NCBI RefSeq assembly: GCF_036013975.1
Contig: NZ_CP107904.1
Span: 1,116,001 to 1,180,000 of the forward strand
Direction: 5' to 3'
Source: Kitasatospora sp. NBC_00458
GTDB lineage: Bacteria; Actinomycetota; Actinomycetes; Streptomycetales; Streptomycetaceae
DNA length: 64,000 nucleotides
Both the position numbers and the translations under genes were made by a program. Numbering within the stretch: the first letter of the stretch is position 1; each line of letters starts with the position of its first letter. Shown piece by piece: positions 7,250-16,387 of the stretch. The notes under the pieces are model-generated. The model searched no databases. It was not told where the DNA came from and saw nothing but the letters and a program-made list of their open reading frames with translations.

Positions 7250-10200
7250 ATGACGGTTGGTCAGAACGATCTTCCAGAGCCACAGTTCACCGACGGCAGC
7301 GGTCTTGCCGGGGTGCGTGCCTGGGCCCTGGACGCGACGGGGCGGGCCGAGGCGCTGCTGCTGCCCGACCCGTCCGGACCTCCCCGGCCGCGGATCGACG
7401 ACCCGGTGGCCCACGACCGGCTGATCGGTGAACTCGGCGAGCTGGAGGGGCTGCTGGAAGCTGACGAGCCGATCCGTACCCTCCTCGCGGCGCGCCTCGG
7501 CGGCCTGCTCGCCGTCCGCCACAACAGGGGCGGCACGGAACCCGCCGACCGGCCCCGCGCCCTGCGGCTGCTCCGCGAGGCGCGGAGCGGCGGGACGCCG
7601 CTCACCGGTTGGGAGGCCCACCGGACCACCGTGTACCTCGCCACCCTGCTGTTCCCGGTGCCCCCCGCGAAGCGTCCCGGGGGCGCGGTGGACTTCTCCA
7701 CCGTGATCGCCTGGCAGCTGGACAATACCGATGCCCTCGACTTCCGCGGCCCGGAGCTCACCGAACTGCGCGGACTGCTGGACGACCTGCGGGACGCCCC
7801 GCTGCCACCACACGTGCGCTTGCACCTGGACACCATGGCCATGGCGCTCGGTCTGGCCCACGGCAGTGCCGCCGACTTCGTCGCGGGCATCGGACCGCTG
7901 ATCGACTCGCTGCCGCCGGACTTCCCCAACCTGAAGCAGCTACGGGTGATGCTCAGCCTCGCGTCCTCGTCCCTGCCCGCAGCCGCACCGCCCGTCGACC
8001 CCCCGGGTCCCGCCTACCGGGCAGCCACGGAACCGGCGCCCGCGAAGCCCGCGTCCACCGAGCCCGCGCCCGACGAACCGACGCCCACGGAATCCGTGCC
8101 CACCGAACCGCCCCGGCCCCGTCCACCGCTCGGAGCGGAGGCCGAACGCGAGGAGTTCGACCGGTCCATGGCGCTGGCGCTCGCCCTGGTGGAGATGACG
8201 GTGCCGGGCTCCCTCACGCCGGAGCAGCTGGCAGGGCTGGCGGAGCAGGTCCGGACCGGCCGGAGCCACGGCACCGGCGATCCCGCCGACGCGGCGCAGG
8301 ACGCCCTGGCCTACACCGCGGCCACCATGGTCCCCGCACTGCGGCAGCGGGACCAGGACCTGATCGCCGACGTCCTCGGCGTCCTGCGGCAGGCCTCCGA
8401 CGGAATGCCGCCCGGCAGCGACTGGCAGCAGATGCTCCACTCCATCGGCCCCGCCGTCCTGTCCACCGCGCAGTACGTCGGCGGGAACCTGGTCGACGCC
8501 GAGGCCGCGGAGCGGCAGTTCGCCGAGGTCCTGGGGCAGCTCGTCTCCCTCCCCGGGTCGTTCACCGCCCAGATCCGGGTCCTCGCCACGAGCCAGCGCA
8601 GCCGCCGGCTCCACCGCGCCGAGGACCGGGCGGGCGTCGAGGCCTGTCTCGCGGAACTCCTCGCCGTGCGGGAGTCCCTGCCGGAAGGCGACGACGCTTT
8701 GGGAGTCACCCTGCTGATGCTCGGAACCGTCCACCGGGACCTCTGGACGCTGACGCACGAGACGCAGACCCTGTGGGCCGGACTGCAGTACATGGAGGAG
8801 GGTCTGCGCCTACTGGAGGGCGCACCCGGCGACGGCGGGCTGCTGGAACCGCTGCGGATCACCCTCAGAACGGTCCGTGCCGGGCTCGAAGGCGATCTGG
8901 AGCTGCTCCGCGCGCCCCTGGAGCGGGAACCGTCCGGACGCCCGGCCAGCCTGATCACCCCGCAGGGCATGGGACAGCCGCTCACCGCGTACGCCAGCCA
9001 CCTGAAGGCCGGACTCACCAAGTCCCGCGCCGACCAGGACCGCGCCGTCGAGGAGTTGGAGGAGGTCCGGCGGGGCGCGGCGGTCACCGGCACCTGGAAG
9101 CACTCCGACCTGCTCTGGGCCCTGGCCGAGGCCTACCGCGCCCGCGGTGACGCCGGCGACCGGGCGGCCGCGGCACAGGCCATGGTGGAGTCCTTCGAGG
9201 TGCTGACCGCCGACGTGCTGCTGGAGGTCGGGGCCGAGCACCGGCTGATCAAGGCCCGGGAGGGGGCCTCGCGTGCCCTCGCCGCAGCCCAGTGGGCAGG
9301 CTCCCAGGGGCAGGCCGAACGCGCGGTGACCATGCTGGAGCTCGGCCGGTCGATGGTGCTGCAGGCCGCCGCCGCCTCGGCCGAGGTACCCGAACTCCTG
9401 GCGGCACGCGGCCACGGCGAGCTGGCGGACGCGTGGCGGCGGGCCGAGTCGGCCCGGGACGGCGGCGCGGAGCAGCCGGTCCCGAGCCTGTTGCGGCGGC
9501 GGGCCCTGAACGCGCTCCGGGGCGGCCCGGGGCTGTTCGAGCCGCCGACCCTGGCGGAGCTGTCCGCCGGACTGCGGCCGGGCGAGACCGACGCCCTGGT
9601 GTATCTGCTGCCGGGCGCGGAGGGGACGCCCGGCATGGCGATCGTCCTGGGGCCGGACCTGGAGCCCGGGGTCCTCGCCCTGCCGCAGCTCGCCCTGGCG
9701 GAGCGCGCGCCGCTGGAGGCCTTCCTGGACGTGTCGGCGGAGCGCTCACGGCTGCGCCGCGCGGCCGCGGACGCCGGGGGCGCCGACGCGGCCGGAGCAG
9801 TCGAGGCCGCCTGGGAGCAGGCGCTCGACGACCTGTGCGACTGGGCCTGGCCGGCCGTCGTCGGTCCCGTCCTGCTCGGCATCGCCGAGCGGCTGGAGGC
9901 CAACCCGGACCGGCACCGGGGACGGCCCGGTCCGCCCCGGGTCGTGCTGGTCCCCTGCGGCAACCTCGGCGCCGTGCCCTGGCACGCCGCCCGGCTCCCG
10001 GAGGGCTCACGGCACCGCTACGCGTGCGGGATCATGGTGCTCTCGTACGCGGCCTCGGGCCGGGAGTTCCTGCGGGCGGCGGCCCGCGAGCGGCTCGCCC
10101 CGGGCGCCCGCACCGTCCTGGTGGCCGACCCGCGGATGGACCTCACCCAGGCCGAGCTGGAGGTCCTCGCCCTCCGCGACGGCTACTACCCGGATGCCGA

Positions 10201-10978
10201 ACTCTACGGCGAGTACTACGAGTTGGATGGGGAGACGGCGGGAACGGGGACGCCGGACGAGGTGCTGGCGCTGCTCCCGGGCGGGGGCGGGCGGCCGCCG
10301 CTCTCGCTGCTGCACATCGCCTCGCACGGTTCGGCGGGTGTCCGGCCGACGGTCTCCGCGCTTGCGCTCGCCCTCCCCGACCCGGCGCATCCGGCGGTCA
10401 CGAACGGAGGCGGGAACGGGAACGGCGGCGGGCCCGCAAACGGGGAGCCGCCGGTCGGCACCCCCGACCCGGGCATGCTCACCGTGACCCGCCTGCTGGA
10501 CCGCCCCGCCGGGGCCGCGGCCCACCGGGCCGGGCCCCTGGTCGTCCTGAGCGCCTGCGAGACCGACCTCTCCACCCGCGACCACGACGAGGCGCTGACC
10601 CTGGCCACCGCGTTCCTGGCGAGCGGCGCGAAGGACGTGGTGGGTTCGCGCTGGACGACCCGGGACGGTGCCTCCGCGCTGATGATGGCGGTCTTCCACC
10701 ACCACGTGGCGGTGGCCGGGCTCAGCCCGGCCGACGCACTGCGCGCGGCCCAGCTCTGGATGCTGGACCCGCACCGCGAACCCCCCGAGGGCCTCGACGG
10801 GGAGCTGCGGCGCGAGGCGGCGCAGCCCCACCTCGACCGGCTGCCGATCTGGGCGGCCTTCATCCACCAGGGCCACCCGGGGGCCGCGGACGGGGCGGCG
10901 GGCGGCACGGACGCCGACCCGGTCCGGGCGACGATCCGGCCGACGGCCGACGGGGCGCGACCGGAGGGGGCGGAATGA
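7250..10978 (+). CDS. TPR-CHAT caspase-like peptidase
   Basis: A 1242-residue protein with a helical, TPR-like N-terminal two thirds and a C-terminal CHAT (caspase HetF-associated with TPR) protease domain from about 910. The catalytic pair is visible: His in LLHIASHGS (about 1026) and Cys in VVLSACETD (about 1103). It is followed by the family signature DEALTLATAFLASGAKDVVGSRW and ends with LPIWAAFIHQG. A Pro/Thr/Glu-rich linker (about 270-310) splits the N-terminal part. CHAT proteases are executioner enzymes of bacterial conflict systems, for example the gasdermin-activating or Csx29-type proteases. This is the first gene of the long plus-strand operon and its stop overlaps the next ATG (ATGA). 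The substrate is unknown. It could also act with the divergent trypsin-STAND pair. Confidence 0.9.
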   Translation: MTVGQNDLPEPQFTDGSGLAGVRAWALDATGRAEALLLPDPSGPPRPRIDDPVAHDRLIGELGELEGLLEADEPIRTLLAARLGGLLAVRHNRGGTEPADRPRALRLLREARSGGTPLTGWEAHRTTVYLATLLFPVPPAKRPGGAVDFSTVIAWQLDNTDALDFRGPELTELRGLLDDLRDAPLPPHVRLHLDTMAMALGLAHGSAADFVAGIGPLIDSLPPDFPNLKQLRVMLSLASSSLPAAAPPVDPPGPAYRAATEPAPAKPASTEPAPDEPTPTESVPTEPPRPRPPLGAEAEREEFDRSMALALALVEMTVPGSLTPEQLAGLAEQVRTGRSHGTGDPADAAQDALAYTAATMVPALRQRDQDLIADVLGVLRQASDGMPPGSDWQQMLHSIGPAVLSTAQYVGGNLVDAEAAERQFAEVLGQLVSLPGSFTAQIRVLATSQRSRRLHRAEDRAGVEACLAELLAVRESLPEGDDALGVTLLMLGTVHRDLWTLTHETQTLWAGLQYMEEGLRLLEGAPGDGGLLEPLRITLRTVRAGLEGDLELLRAPLEREPSGRPASLITPQGMGQPLTAYASHLKAGLTKSRADQDRAVEELEEVRRGAAVTGTWKHSDLLWALAEAYRARGDAGDRAAAAQAMVESFEVLTADVLLEVGAEHRLIKAREGASRALAAAQWAGSQGQAERAVTMLELGRSMVLQAAAASAEVPELLAARGHGELADAWRRAESARDGGAEQPVPSLLRRRALNALRGGPGLFEPPTLAELSAGLRPGETDALVYLLPGAEGTPGMAIVLGPDLEPGVLALPQLALAERAPLEAFLDVSAERSRLRRAAADAGGADAAGAVEAAWEQALDDLCDWAWPAVVGPVLLGIAERLEANPDRHRGRPGPPRVVLVPCGNLGAVPWHAARLPEGSRHRYACGIMVLSYAASGREFLRAAARERLAPGARTVLVADPRMDLTQAELEVLALRDGYYPDAELYGEYYELDGETAGTGTPDEVLALLPGGGGRPPLSLLHIASHGSAGVRPTVSALALALPDPAHPAVTNGGGNGNGGGPANGEPPVGTPDPGMLTVTRLLDRPAGAAAHRAGPLVVLSACETDLSTRDHDEALTLATAFLASGAKDVVGSRWTTRDGASALMMAVFHHHVAVAGLSPADALRAAQLWMLDPHREPPEGLDGELRREAAQPHLDRLPIWAAFIHQGHPGAADGAAGGTDADPVRATIRPTADGARPEGAE

Positions 10979-11814
10979 ACCCGGAGGAACTGCTGGCACT
11001 GGTGCGGCAGCACTGGGCCGACATGCGGGCCATCCTGGACGACACGCACTACGGGCTGCTGATCGTCCGGCTGACCGCGCTGGCCGAGGCCCGGAGCGGC
11101 GGGCAGACCGATGAGCGGAGCACCCGGCGGGCGTTCCAGGGCGTCAGGCTCGTGCTGCTGACCCTGCCGCTGGACCACCCGGTGCGGATGGCCATCGACT
11201 CGACGCGGCTGGTCGCCGCCGACTCCGGGCCGACGGTCTCGTCGGCCCGGGACCTGCTGGCCTGGCTGGAGGGGACGGAGGCCGCAGCGGAGTTCAACGC
11301 GGAGTTCACCGCGGAGTTCGGCGCGGAGTTCGGCCCGGCCGCCGCGAACCCCGGGGTCGTGGCGGACACCGCCGCCATCATCGCCTTCGCGCAGCACCGC
11401 CTGCTCGCCGCTCCCTCGTTCGGCCCCGCCGAACTGGTCGCGCGCGGCCTGGACGCGCCCGCCCTGGCCGGAGCCGGCCTGCTGATCCGGCTGGTCGACG
11501 AGGAGGGTGAACCCCGCTACCCCGCCTTCCAGTTCCCCGCCCCGGGGCCGGACCCCGGCCGCGGCGGCGACCGCCCCGGCCCCGATCCCGGCCCCGATCC
11601 CGGCCCCGATCCCTTCCCCCTCCCCGGCACCGGCCCACTGCCGGTCGTCGCACGGATCAACCGGCTGCTGCTCGCCGAAGCGGACCCCTGGGGCGCCGCC
11701 GACTGGTGGCTCGGCGGAAACAGCTGGCTCGGCGGCACCCCGGCCGCACTGCTCGGACTGGTCTCGGACGAGCTGCTGACCGCGGCCGCCCTGTCCATGG
11801 TGGAGGGCGACTGA
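10975..11814 (+). CDS. Xre/MbcA-type antitoxin-like protein paired with RES
   Basis: A 279-residue protein. The last about 100 residues resemble the toxin-binding domain of antitoxins that partner RES toxins: RYPAFQF, then VVARINRLLLAEADPWGAA, DWWLGGNSWLGGTPAALLG and a final helix. An added helical N-terminal domain (about 1-130, EELLALVRQHWADMRAIL) and a D-P-G-P repeat linker (12-bp DNA repeat near 11580-11610) are unlike simple antitoxins, which have an Xre helix-turn-helix there; I see none. It overlaps the CHAT gene by 4 bp and the RES gene by 1 bp (TGATG). The likely job is to neutralise or tether the RES enzyme. The assignment rests on motif shape and gene order, not on a search. Confidence 0.68.
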   Translation: MNPEELLALVRQHWADMRAILDDTHYGLLIVRLTALAEARSGGQTDERSTRRAFQGVRLVLLTLPLDHPVRMAIDSTRLVAADSGPTVSSARDLLAWLEGTEAAAEFNAEFTAEFGAEFGPAAANPGVVADTAAIIAFAQHRLLAAPSFGPAELVARGLDAPALAGAGLLIRLVDEEGEPRYPAFQFPAPGPDPGRGGDRPGPDPGPDPGPDPFPLPGTGPLPVVARINRLLLAEADPWGAADWWLGGNSWLGGTPAALLGLVSDELLTAAALSMVEGD

Positions 11815-12533
11815 TGCCCGCGTACCCCCCGCCCCGGGAGTCCGACGGCTTCCGGATGCGCCCGCACCTGCGGACCCTGCCCGCCGGCACCGAACTGTGG
11901 CGCTGCCACCGGACCGGACGCCCCGGCGCCGGGTTCAACCCGGTGCCGGCCGACTCCCACTTCGGCGGCAGCCGCTTCGACGGCACCATCGCCGACCCGT
12001 ACTCCTTCCTGTACGCCGCGCCCGAGCCGGCCACCGCGCTCGCCGAGGTGCTGCTGCGCGCGATGCCCTTCGACGCCGGTACCGGGATGCGGCTGGTCCC
12101 CTACCGGGCGGTCGCCCAGCGCTCGCTGTCGGCGCTGCGCACCACCGTCGACCTGTGCCTCGTCGAGCTCGTCACCGAGGAGGACCTCGCCGCCGTCTGC
12201 CAGGACTCCTGGCTGCTGGAGACCGAGGGCCCCGGGTACGCGCAGACGCGGCGCTGGGCCACCGAGCTGAGGTCCCGGGCGCCGGAGGCGCAGGGCCTGC
12301 TCTGGCAGTCCCGGCGGCACCGGCCCCGCCCGGCCCTGGTGCTGTTCGGCGACCGCTGCGGCGAGGAGGCGCTGAAGAGCGCGTCCGGGACGGGACACGA
12401 GCTCGGCACCCCGGACGGGGTCGCACAGGTGAACCGGCTGTTCGCCCCGCTGCGGGCCGCGATCGTGCCGCCCGGGCCGCCCACCGGCCGCACCGCCGCC
12501 GACGGGCCCGCGAGGGCGGTGGACGCGCCGTGA
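11814..12533 (+). CDS. RES-domain NAD-degrading toxin
   Basis: A 239-residue RES family protein. The hallmark residues are present: an Arg in the N-terminal strand (ELWRCHRTG), GSRFDGT followed by YSFLYAA with the Glu in ATALAEVLLR, and the Ser in the C-terminal half (GLLWQSRRH). RES enzymes such as MbcT split NAD+ by phosphorolysis and arrest or kill the cell; related folds act as ADP-ribosyltransferases. The preceding gene looks like the matching antitoxin, so this is a toxin-antitoxin pair built into the operon. The length is ordinary for full-length RES proteins. It overlaps the next gene as GTGA. The active-site set appears intact, so catalytic activity is expected. Confidence 0.85.
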   Translation: MPAYPPPRESDGFRMRPHLRTLPAGTELWRCHRTGRPGAGFNPVPADSHFGGSRFDGTIADPYSFLYAAPEPATALAEVLLRAMPFDAGTGMRLVPYRAVAQRSLSALRTTVDLCLVELVTEEDLAAVCQDSWLLETEGPGYAQTRRWATELRSRAPEAQGLLWQSRRHRPRPALVLFGDRCGEEALKSASGTGHELGTPDGVAQVNRLFAPLRAAIVPPGPPTGRTAADGPARAVDAP

Positions 12534-13315
12534 CCACGGACAGCGCGGGCGCGTACGGCGGCATCGGGTTCGGCCGCGGCCTGGACGAGCGGCAGCCGGT
12601 GATCGTCCTGCTGGACACCTCCGCCTCGATGAACCGCCCCGCGCACGCCCCGCCGATCGCCGACCTCAACCGGGCGCTCGCCCACGGGCTCGACTCGATC
12701 CGCGCCAGCGACCGGCTGCGCTCCAGGGTGGAGGTCTGCCTGGTCGCGTTCGACTCGCGGGTCCGGGTCTTCGACGCCGCCGCCGGGACCTTCCGGCCGC
12801 CGGAGGAGGCGGCCGACGAGGCGCTGTTCAGCCCGCTGGACGGGCTCCGCACGCCCGCCCTGACGGCGGGGGGCTTCACCTGCCTGGTGCCGGCCCTGCG
12901 GTTCGCCCTGGACGTCGCCCGCCGCCGCCACCGGGACCTCACGGCCCGCCGGGTCCCGGCGCTGCGGCCGCTGGTCTGGCTGATCACCGACGGCGCGCCG
13001 AGCGACGGCGCCGGTGTGCGGCTGGGCGCGGCCGAGCTCTCGGCCGTCGCCGAGGAGCTGCGGCGGGCGGAGCACGCCGAGGAGTGCGCCCTGCTCGTGA
13101 TCGGGGTCAAGGGGGCCGACCTGGAGACCCTGGAGCTCCTGGCGCCGCGCGCCACCCACCTGCTGGAGAGGCTGGACTTCGGCCGGATCCTGGACCTGGT
13201 GTTCCAGAGCTCTGACCGGGCCGGCCGGGGCACGGCCGCGGAGGTCTCCGAACAGCTCGACGAGTACGCCGCGAACGCCGACGCCCTGGACAACCTGGAA
13301 GAGGAGTACCGGTGA
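12530..13315 (+). CDS. TerY-like von Willebrand factor A protein
   Basis: A 261-residue single vWA domain. The MIDAS motif is VLLDTSASMN near residue 25-35, with the later metal-site elements (TAGGFTCLVPAL and WLITDGAPSDG) and the C-terminal part of the fold. It is followed immediately by PP2C and kinase genes, the arrangement called the TerY-P triad in tellurium-resistance and conflict loci. There the vWA protein is thought to be a metal-dependent scaffold controlled by phosphorylation. The C-terminal acidic tail (DNLEEEYR) is short. The GTG start overlaps the RES stop. The enzymatic role, if any, is unknown. Confidence 0.88.
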   Translation: MTTDSAGAYGGIGFGRGLDERQPVIVLLDTSASMNRPAHAPPIADLNRALAHGLDSIRASDRLRSRVEVCLVAFDSRVRVFDAAAGTFRPPEEAADEALFSPLDGLRTPALTAGGFTCLVPALRFALDVARRRHRDLTARRVPALRPLVWLITDGAPSDGAGVRLGAAELSAVAEELRRAEHAEECALLVIGVKGADLETLELLAPRATHLLERLDFGRILDLVFQSSDRAGRGTAAEVSEQLDEYAANADALDNLEEEYR

Positions 13316-14307
13316 CCGGCCCGATCGTGGCGGGCGCCGTGGTCCAGGGCACGGCGCACCTGGCGCGCGGGCGCGGCTGCCAGGACGCGTTCAAGGCGGT
13401 GTCCGGCCAGGGCGGTCCCCCGCCCGGGGGCCGGGGGAACCCGCCGGTCGTGCTCGCCGTCGCGGACGGCGCGGGCAGTCGCGACCGCAGCGCGCTGGGG
13501 GCGCACCTCGCGGTGGACGCGGCCTGCCGGCTGCTCGCGGCCGGCGTGCCGCCGGCCGACGGCGACGCGGCGGCCTGGCGGGCGTGGATCGGCGAGCGGT
13601 CCGTCGCCGTGCTGGACGCGTACCTGCGCGCGGTGCGGGCCGTCCTCGCGGCCGACCGCCCGACCGGGGCGCCGCAGCCGGACGGGCCGGGCGTGGCGGA
13701 CGGGCCCGGTGCGGCGGACGGGCCGGGCGGGACGGACGGGCCGGGCGGCGCGCACGCCCCGGACGAGGGCGCGTTGGCCGCGACCCTGGCGGCCGCCGTG
13801 CTCCGGCCGCCGTGGGTGGCCCTCCTCTCCGTCGGCGACTGCTTCGCCACCGTCCTGACCCGCCCCGGCAGCGGCGACGACCACGACGGCATCGGCACCG
13901 ACGCCGAAGGCACCGACGGCGGCGACCGCGGTGGCGGCGACCGCGGTGCCGAACAGTGCCGCCTCGTCCTGCCGCCGCACACCCCGGCCGTCTTCCTCTC
14001 CTCCCCCGGCGCCCGCGACCGCCTCACCACCCTCGTCCTGCGGGAACCCGACCTCAGCGGCGTCGTCCTCGCCACCGACGGCTGCGCGCCGCTCGCACTG
14101 GACCACCCCTCCGCGCTCGGACTCCCGGACCGCCACGGCCCGCTCGCCGCACCGGACTTCTTCCGGCCGCTGGCCGCCGTGCTGCGCGCCAACGGCGGCG
14201 ACGCCGCGCCGCTGCGCGCCCTGCTCTCCGGCCCGTCCGCGGGCCGCAGCGGCGACGACCTGACGGTGCTCTGCGCCCTGCTGCCGGACGGTGCCCGATG
14301 GCCGTGA
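13312..14307 (+). CDS. PP2C-type Ser/Thr protein phosphatase
   Basis: A 331-residue metal-dependent phosphatase. The PP2C metal-binding motifs are all visible: VVLAVADGAGSR, the SVGD motif in LLSVGDCFATVL, VVLATDGCAPL and SGDDLTVLC near the C-terminus. It should therefore be active. A short tandem repeat of A-D-G-P-G type (DNA about 13680-13745) forms an insert of about 25 residues around residue 123-150, before ALAATLAAAVL. It starts with GTG inside the vWA stop and overlaps the next gene by 10 bp. It is the presumed antagonist of the kinase encoded next door. The target could be the vWA protein or any of the operon's ATPases and GTPases. Confidence 0.88.
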   Translation: MTGPIVAGAVVQGTAHLARGRGCQDAFKAVSGQGGPPPGGRGNPPVVLAVADGAGSRDRSALGAHLAVDAACRLLAAGVPPADGDAAAWRAWIGERSVAVLDAYLRAVRAVLAADRPTGAPQPDGPGVADGPGAADGPGGTDGPGGAHAPDEGALAATLAAAVLRPPWVALLSVGDCFATVLTRPGSGDDHDGIGTDAEGTDGGDRGGGDRGAEQCRLVLPPHTPAVFLSSPGARDRLTTLVLREPDLSGVVLATDGCAPLALDHPSALGLPDRHGPLAAPDFFRPLAAVLRANGGDAAPLRALLSGPSAGRSGDDLTVLCALLPDGARWP

Positions 14308-15422
14308 GGGTGACGGCCGACGACGGCCGGCAGTGGTGGCTGACCGAACGAATCGGGTGGGGCGGCGAAGGCACGGTGTACGCCGTGGCCGACGTCCCGG
14401 CGCTGGTCGCCAAACTGGTACCGCGCCCGCCCGACCCCGCCGAGTACCGGGCCCGGATCGAGCGGCTGGTGCGCCGGCGGCGCGAGCCCCGCACCGTCCG
14501 GCTGCTCAGCGGCGCCGCCGCCGGGGCCGCCTGGCCGCGGGTCGCGGTCACCGCGGTGCGCGGCGGGGTGCACGGCTACCTGATGAGCGACCTGCGCGGC
14601 CGGTACCGGCCGCTGGCGGACCTGCTGGGGACGGACGGGCGCCGGACGGGGCTGCCGTCCGCCACCTGGCGGACCGCGCTGCGGGCGGCGGCCGGACTGG
14701 CCACGCTGCTGGCCGCCGCGCACGCGGAGGGCTACGTGGTCGGCGACCTCAAGCCGGACAACCTCTGGGTGGACCGGTCCGGCGCGGTCGGGATCGCGGA
14801 CCTGGACTCCTGGCAGTTCACCGACCGCGGGCGGGAGTTCGCCTGCCGGATGCGCACGGCCGGGTACACGGCGCCGGAGACGGTGGCGGCGCCGGGTGCC
14901 CGGCGGACCGGGGCGGGCGACGACTTCGTCCTCGCGGTCCTCGTGCACCAGCTGCTGATGGCCGGACTGCACCCGTTCGCCGGCCTCCCCGCGGGCGGCG
15001 GCCGCTACGTCTCGCTGGACGACAACCTCGCGCACGGCCGCTGCCGGCTGACGGACCGCCGGTCCGTCGCGCTGCGGGGGCCGCTGCCGCCGGTCGACCT
15101 GCTGCCCGGCCGGATCGCGGCGCTGCTGCGCGCCGCCTTCGGGCCCGAGGGGCGGCTCCGCCCCGGCGACCGGCCGGAGGCCGCGGCCTGGGCCGCGGCC
15201 CTGCACGCGGAGCTGGCGGACGGCAGGCTGCGCGACTGCGCCGAGAACGGGCGTCACGTGTACACGGCGGAGCGGCCCTGGTGCCCGTGGTGCGACCTGG
15301 CGCGGCGGGGCCGCGAGGAGTACCCGCTCGCACCGGGCGGGGCGGTGCCCGACGGGGCGGCGGCCGACCGGTGGCCGCCGCGGGCGGGCCGGACGGCGGA
15401 CACGACGTGGAGGACGGCATGA
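14298..15422 (+). CDS. TerY-P-type Ser/Thr protein kinase with C-terminal zinc knuckle
   Basis: A 374-residue kinase-fold protein. A glycine loop (GWGGEGTVYAV), the ATP-positioning Lys (LVAKLV), the catalytic loop GDLKPDN (Asp kept, preceding HR replaced by VG), and the metal loop as ADLDSW instead of DFG are visible. TAPE follows as the activation-segment end. The C-terminus carries a Cys/His cluster (CAENGRH and WCPWC), as in kinases of TerY-P triads. It is thus probably active despite the altered HRD and DFG motifs. The ATG at 14298 overlaps the PP2C gene by 10 bp. Its stop overlaps the radical-SAM start (ATGA). Confidence 0.87.
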   Translation: MAVRVTADDGRQWWLTERIGWGGEGTVYAVADVPALVAKLVPRPPDPAEYRARIERLVRRRREPRTVRLLSGAAAGAAWPRVAVTAVRGGVHGYLMSDLRGRYRPLADLLGTDGRRTGLPSATWRTALRAAAGLATLLAAAHAEGYVVGDLKPDNLWVDRSGAVGIADLDSWQFTDRGREFACRMRTAGYTAPETVAAPGARRTGAGDDFVLAVLVHQLLMAGLHPFAGLPAGGGRYVSLDDNLAHGRCRLTDRRSVALRGPLPPVDLLPGRIAALLRAAFGPEGRLRPGDRPEAAAWAAALHAELADGRLRDCAENGRHVYTAERPWCPWCDLARRGREEYPLAPGGAVPDGAAADRWPPRAGRTADTTWRTA

Positions 15423-16387
15423 GCGGAACGGATCCACGGCTCTCGGTGGCGCGCACCCTCGACCGGTGCACCGTCCTCGGGCCCGGCCGGCGGGCGGTGC
15501 TCTGGGTCCAGGGCTGCCCGCTGCGGTGCCGGGGCTGCGTCGCGGCGGAGACCCTGCCGTTCACCGACGGACCGGGCCGACCGGTCTCCGAACTGGTCGG
15601 CTGGATAGCCGGGCTGCCCGGGATCGAGGGCGTCACGATCTCCGGCGGCGAGCCGTTCGCCCAGGCCGGGGCGCTGGTCGCGCTGCTGGACGGCGTCCGG
15701 GCGGCGCGGCCCGAACTGTCCGCGATGGCGTACTCCGGCTTCCGCCACGAGACCCTGCGGCGCGGCACCCCGGCGCAGCGCGCCCTGCTGGACCGGCTCG
15801 ACCTGCTCGTCGACGGCCCGTACGTGGCCGCCCTGCACGCGGACCTGCGCTGGCGGGGATCGTCCAACCAGCGGATCCACCGGCTGTCGCCGCGCTACCC
15901 GGAGCCGGTGGCGGAACCCGACACGGGCGCGGGGATCGAGTTCTCCGTCGGCCTCGACGGTTCGCTCTCCTGGGCCGGGGTGCCGGCGGTCCCCGGCTTC
16001 CGGGAGGAGATCGAACGGCGCATCGAGGCCCGGGGATTCGCCCTCCGCGCCACCGCGCCCCCACCGGGCCCGGACCGCCGGACCCCGCGCGCCGGGCGCC
16101 CGCGCACCGCCGCCGCCCCGTACACGCCGACCGGGCCACAGGCCGATCCCCAGGCCGAACCGCAGACCGCGGGCCCGCGTACCGGCGGTCCGGAGGCACC
16201 GGCGCCGCACCCCCCGAGCGCCCGGCACACCCGACGGCCGGGACACCCGAACCCGGCACGCCCTGACGACAGCCGGAGCCCGGACAGCCGGACCCCGGAC
16301 ACCGACGCCCCCCATCCCCCGGCCGCACCACCGCACACCAACGGCCCGCGCACACCGGGCCGGCACACCGAAGGAGGCGGACAGTGA
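15419..16387 (+). CDS. Radical-SAM activase-like protein (4Fe-4S)
   Basis: A 322-residue protein. Residues 1-210 are a compact NrdG/PflA-like radical SAM domain with the cluster motif CPLRCRGC (CX3CX2C) in LWVQGCPLRCRGCVA, and ISGGEPF for SAM binding. The last about 110 residues are Pro/Arg-rich, low-complexity and probably disordered. Such activases usually install a glycyl radical on a partner enzyme, but no glycyl-radical enzyme is encoded in the window. In conflict operons these enzymes are predicted to modify a system component or a peptide. The ATG overlaps the kinase stop; its own TGA overlaps the next GTG. Confidence 0.87.
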   Translation: MSGTDPRLSVARTLDRCTVLGPGRRAVLWVQGCPLRCRGCVAAETLPFTDGPGRPVSELVGWIAGLPGIEGVTISGGEPFAQAGALVALLDGVRAARPELSAMAYSGFRHETLRRGTPAQRALLDRLDLLVDGPYVAALHADLRWRGSSNQRIHRLSPRYPEPVAEPDTGAGIEFSVGLDGSLSWAGVPAVPGFREEIERRIEARGFALRATAPPPGPDRRTPRAGRPRTAAAPYTPTGPQADPQAEPQTAGPRTGGPEAPAPHPPSARHTRRPGHPNPARPDDSRSPDSRTPDTDAPHPPAAPPHTNGPRTPGRHTEGGGQ

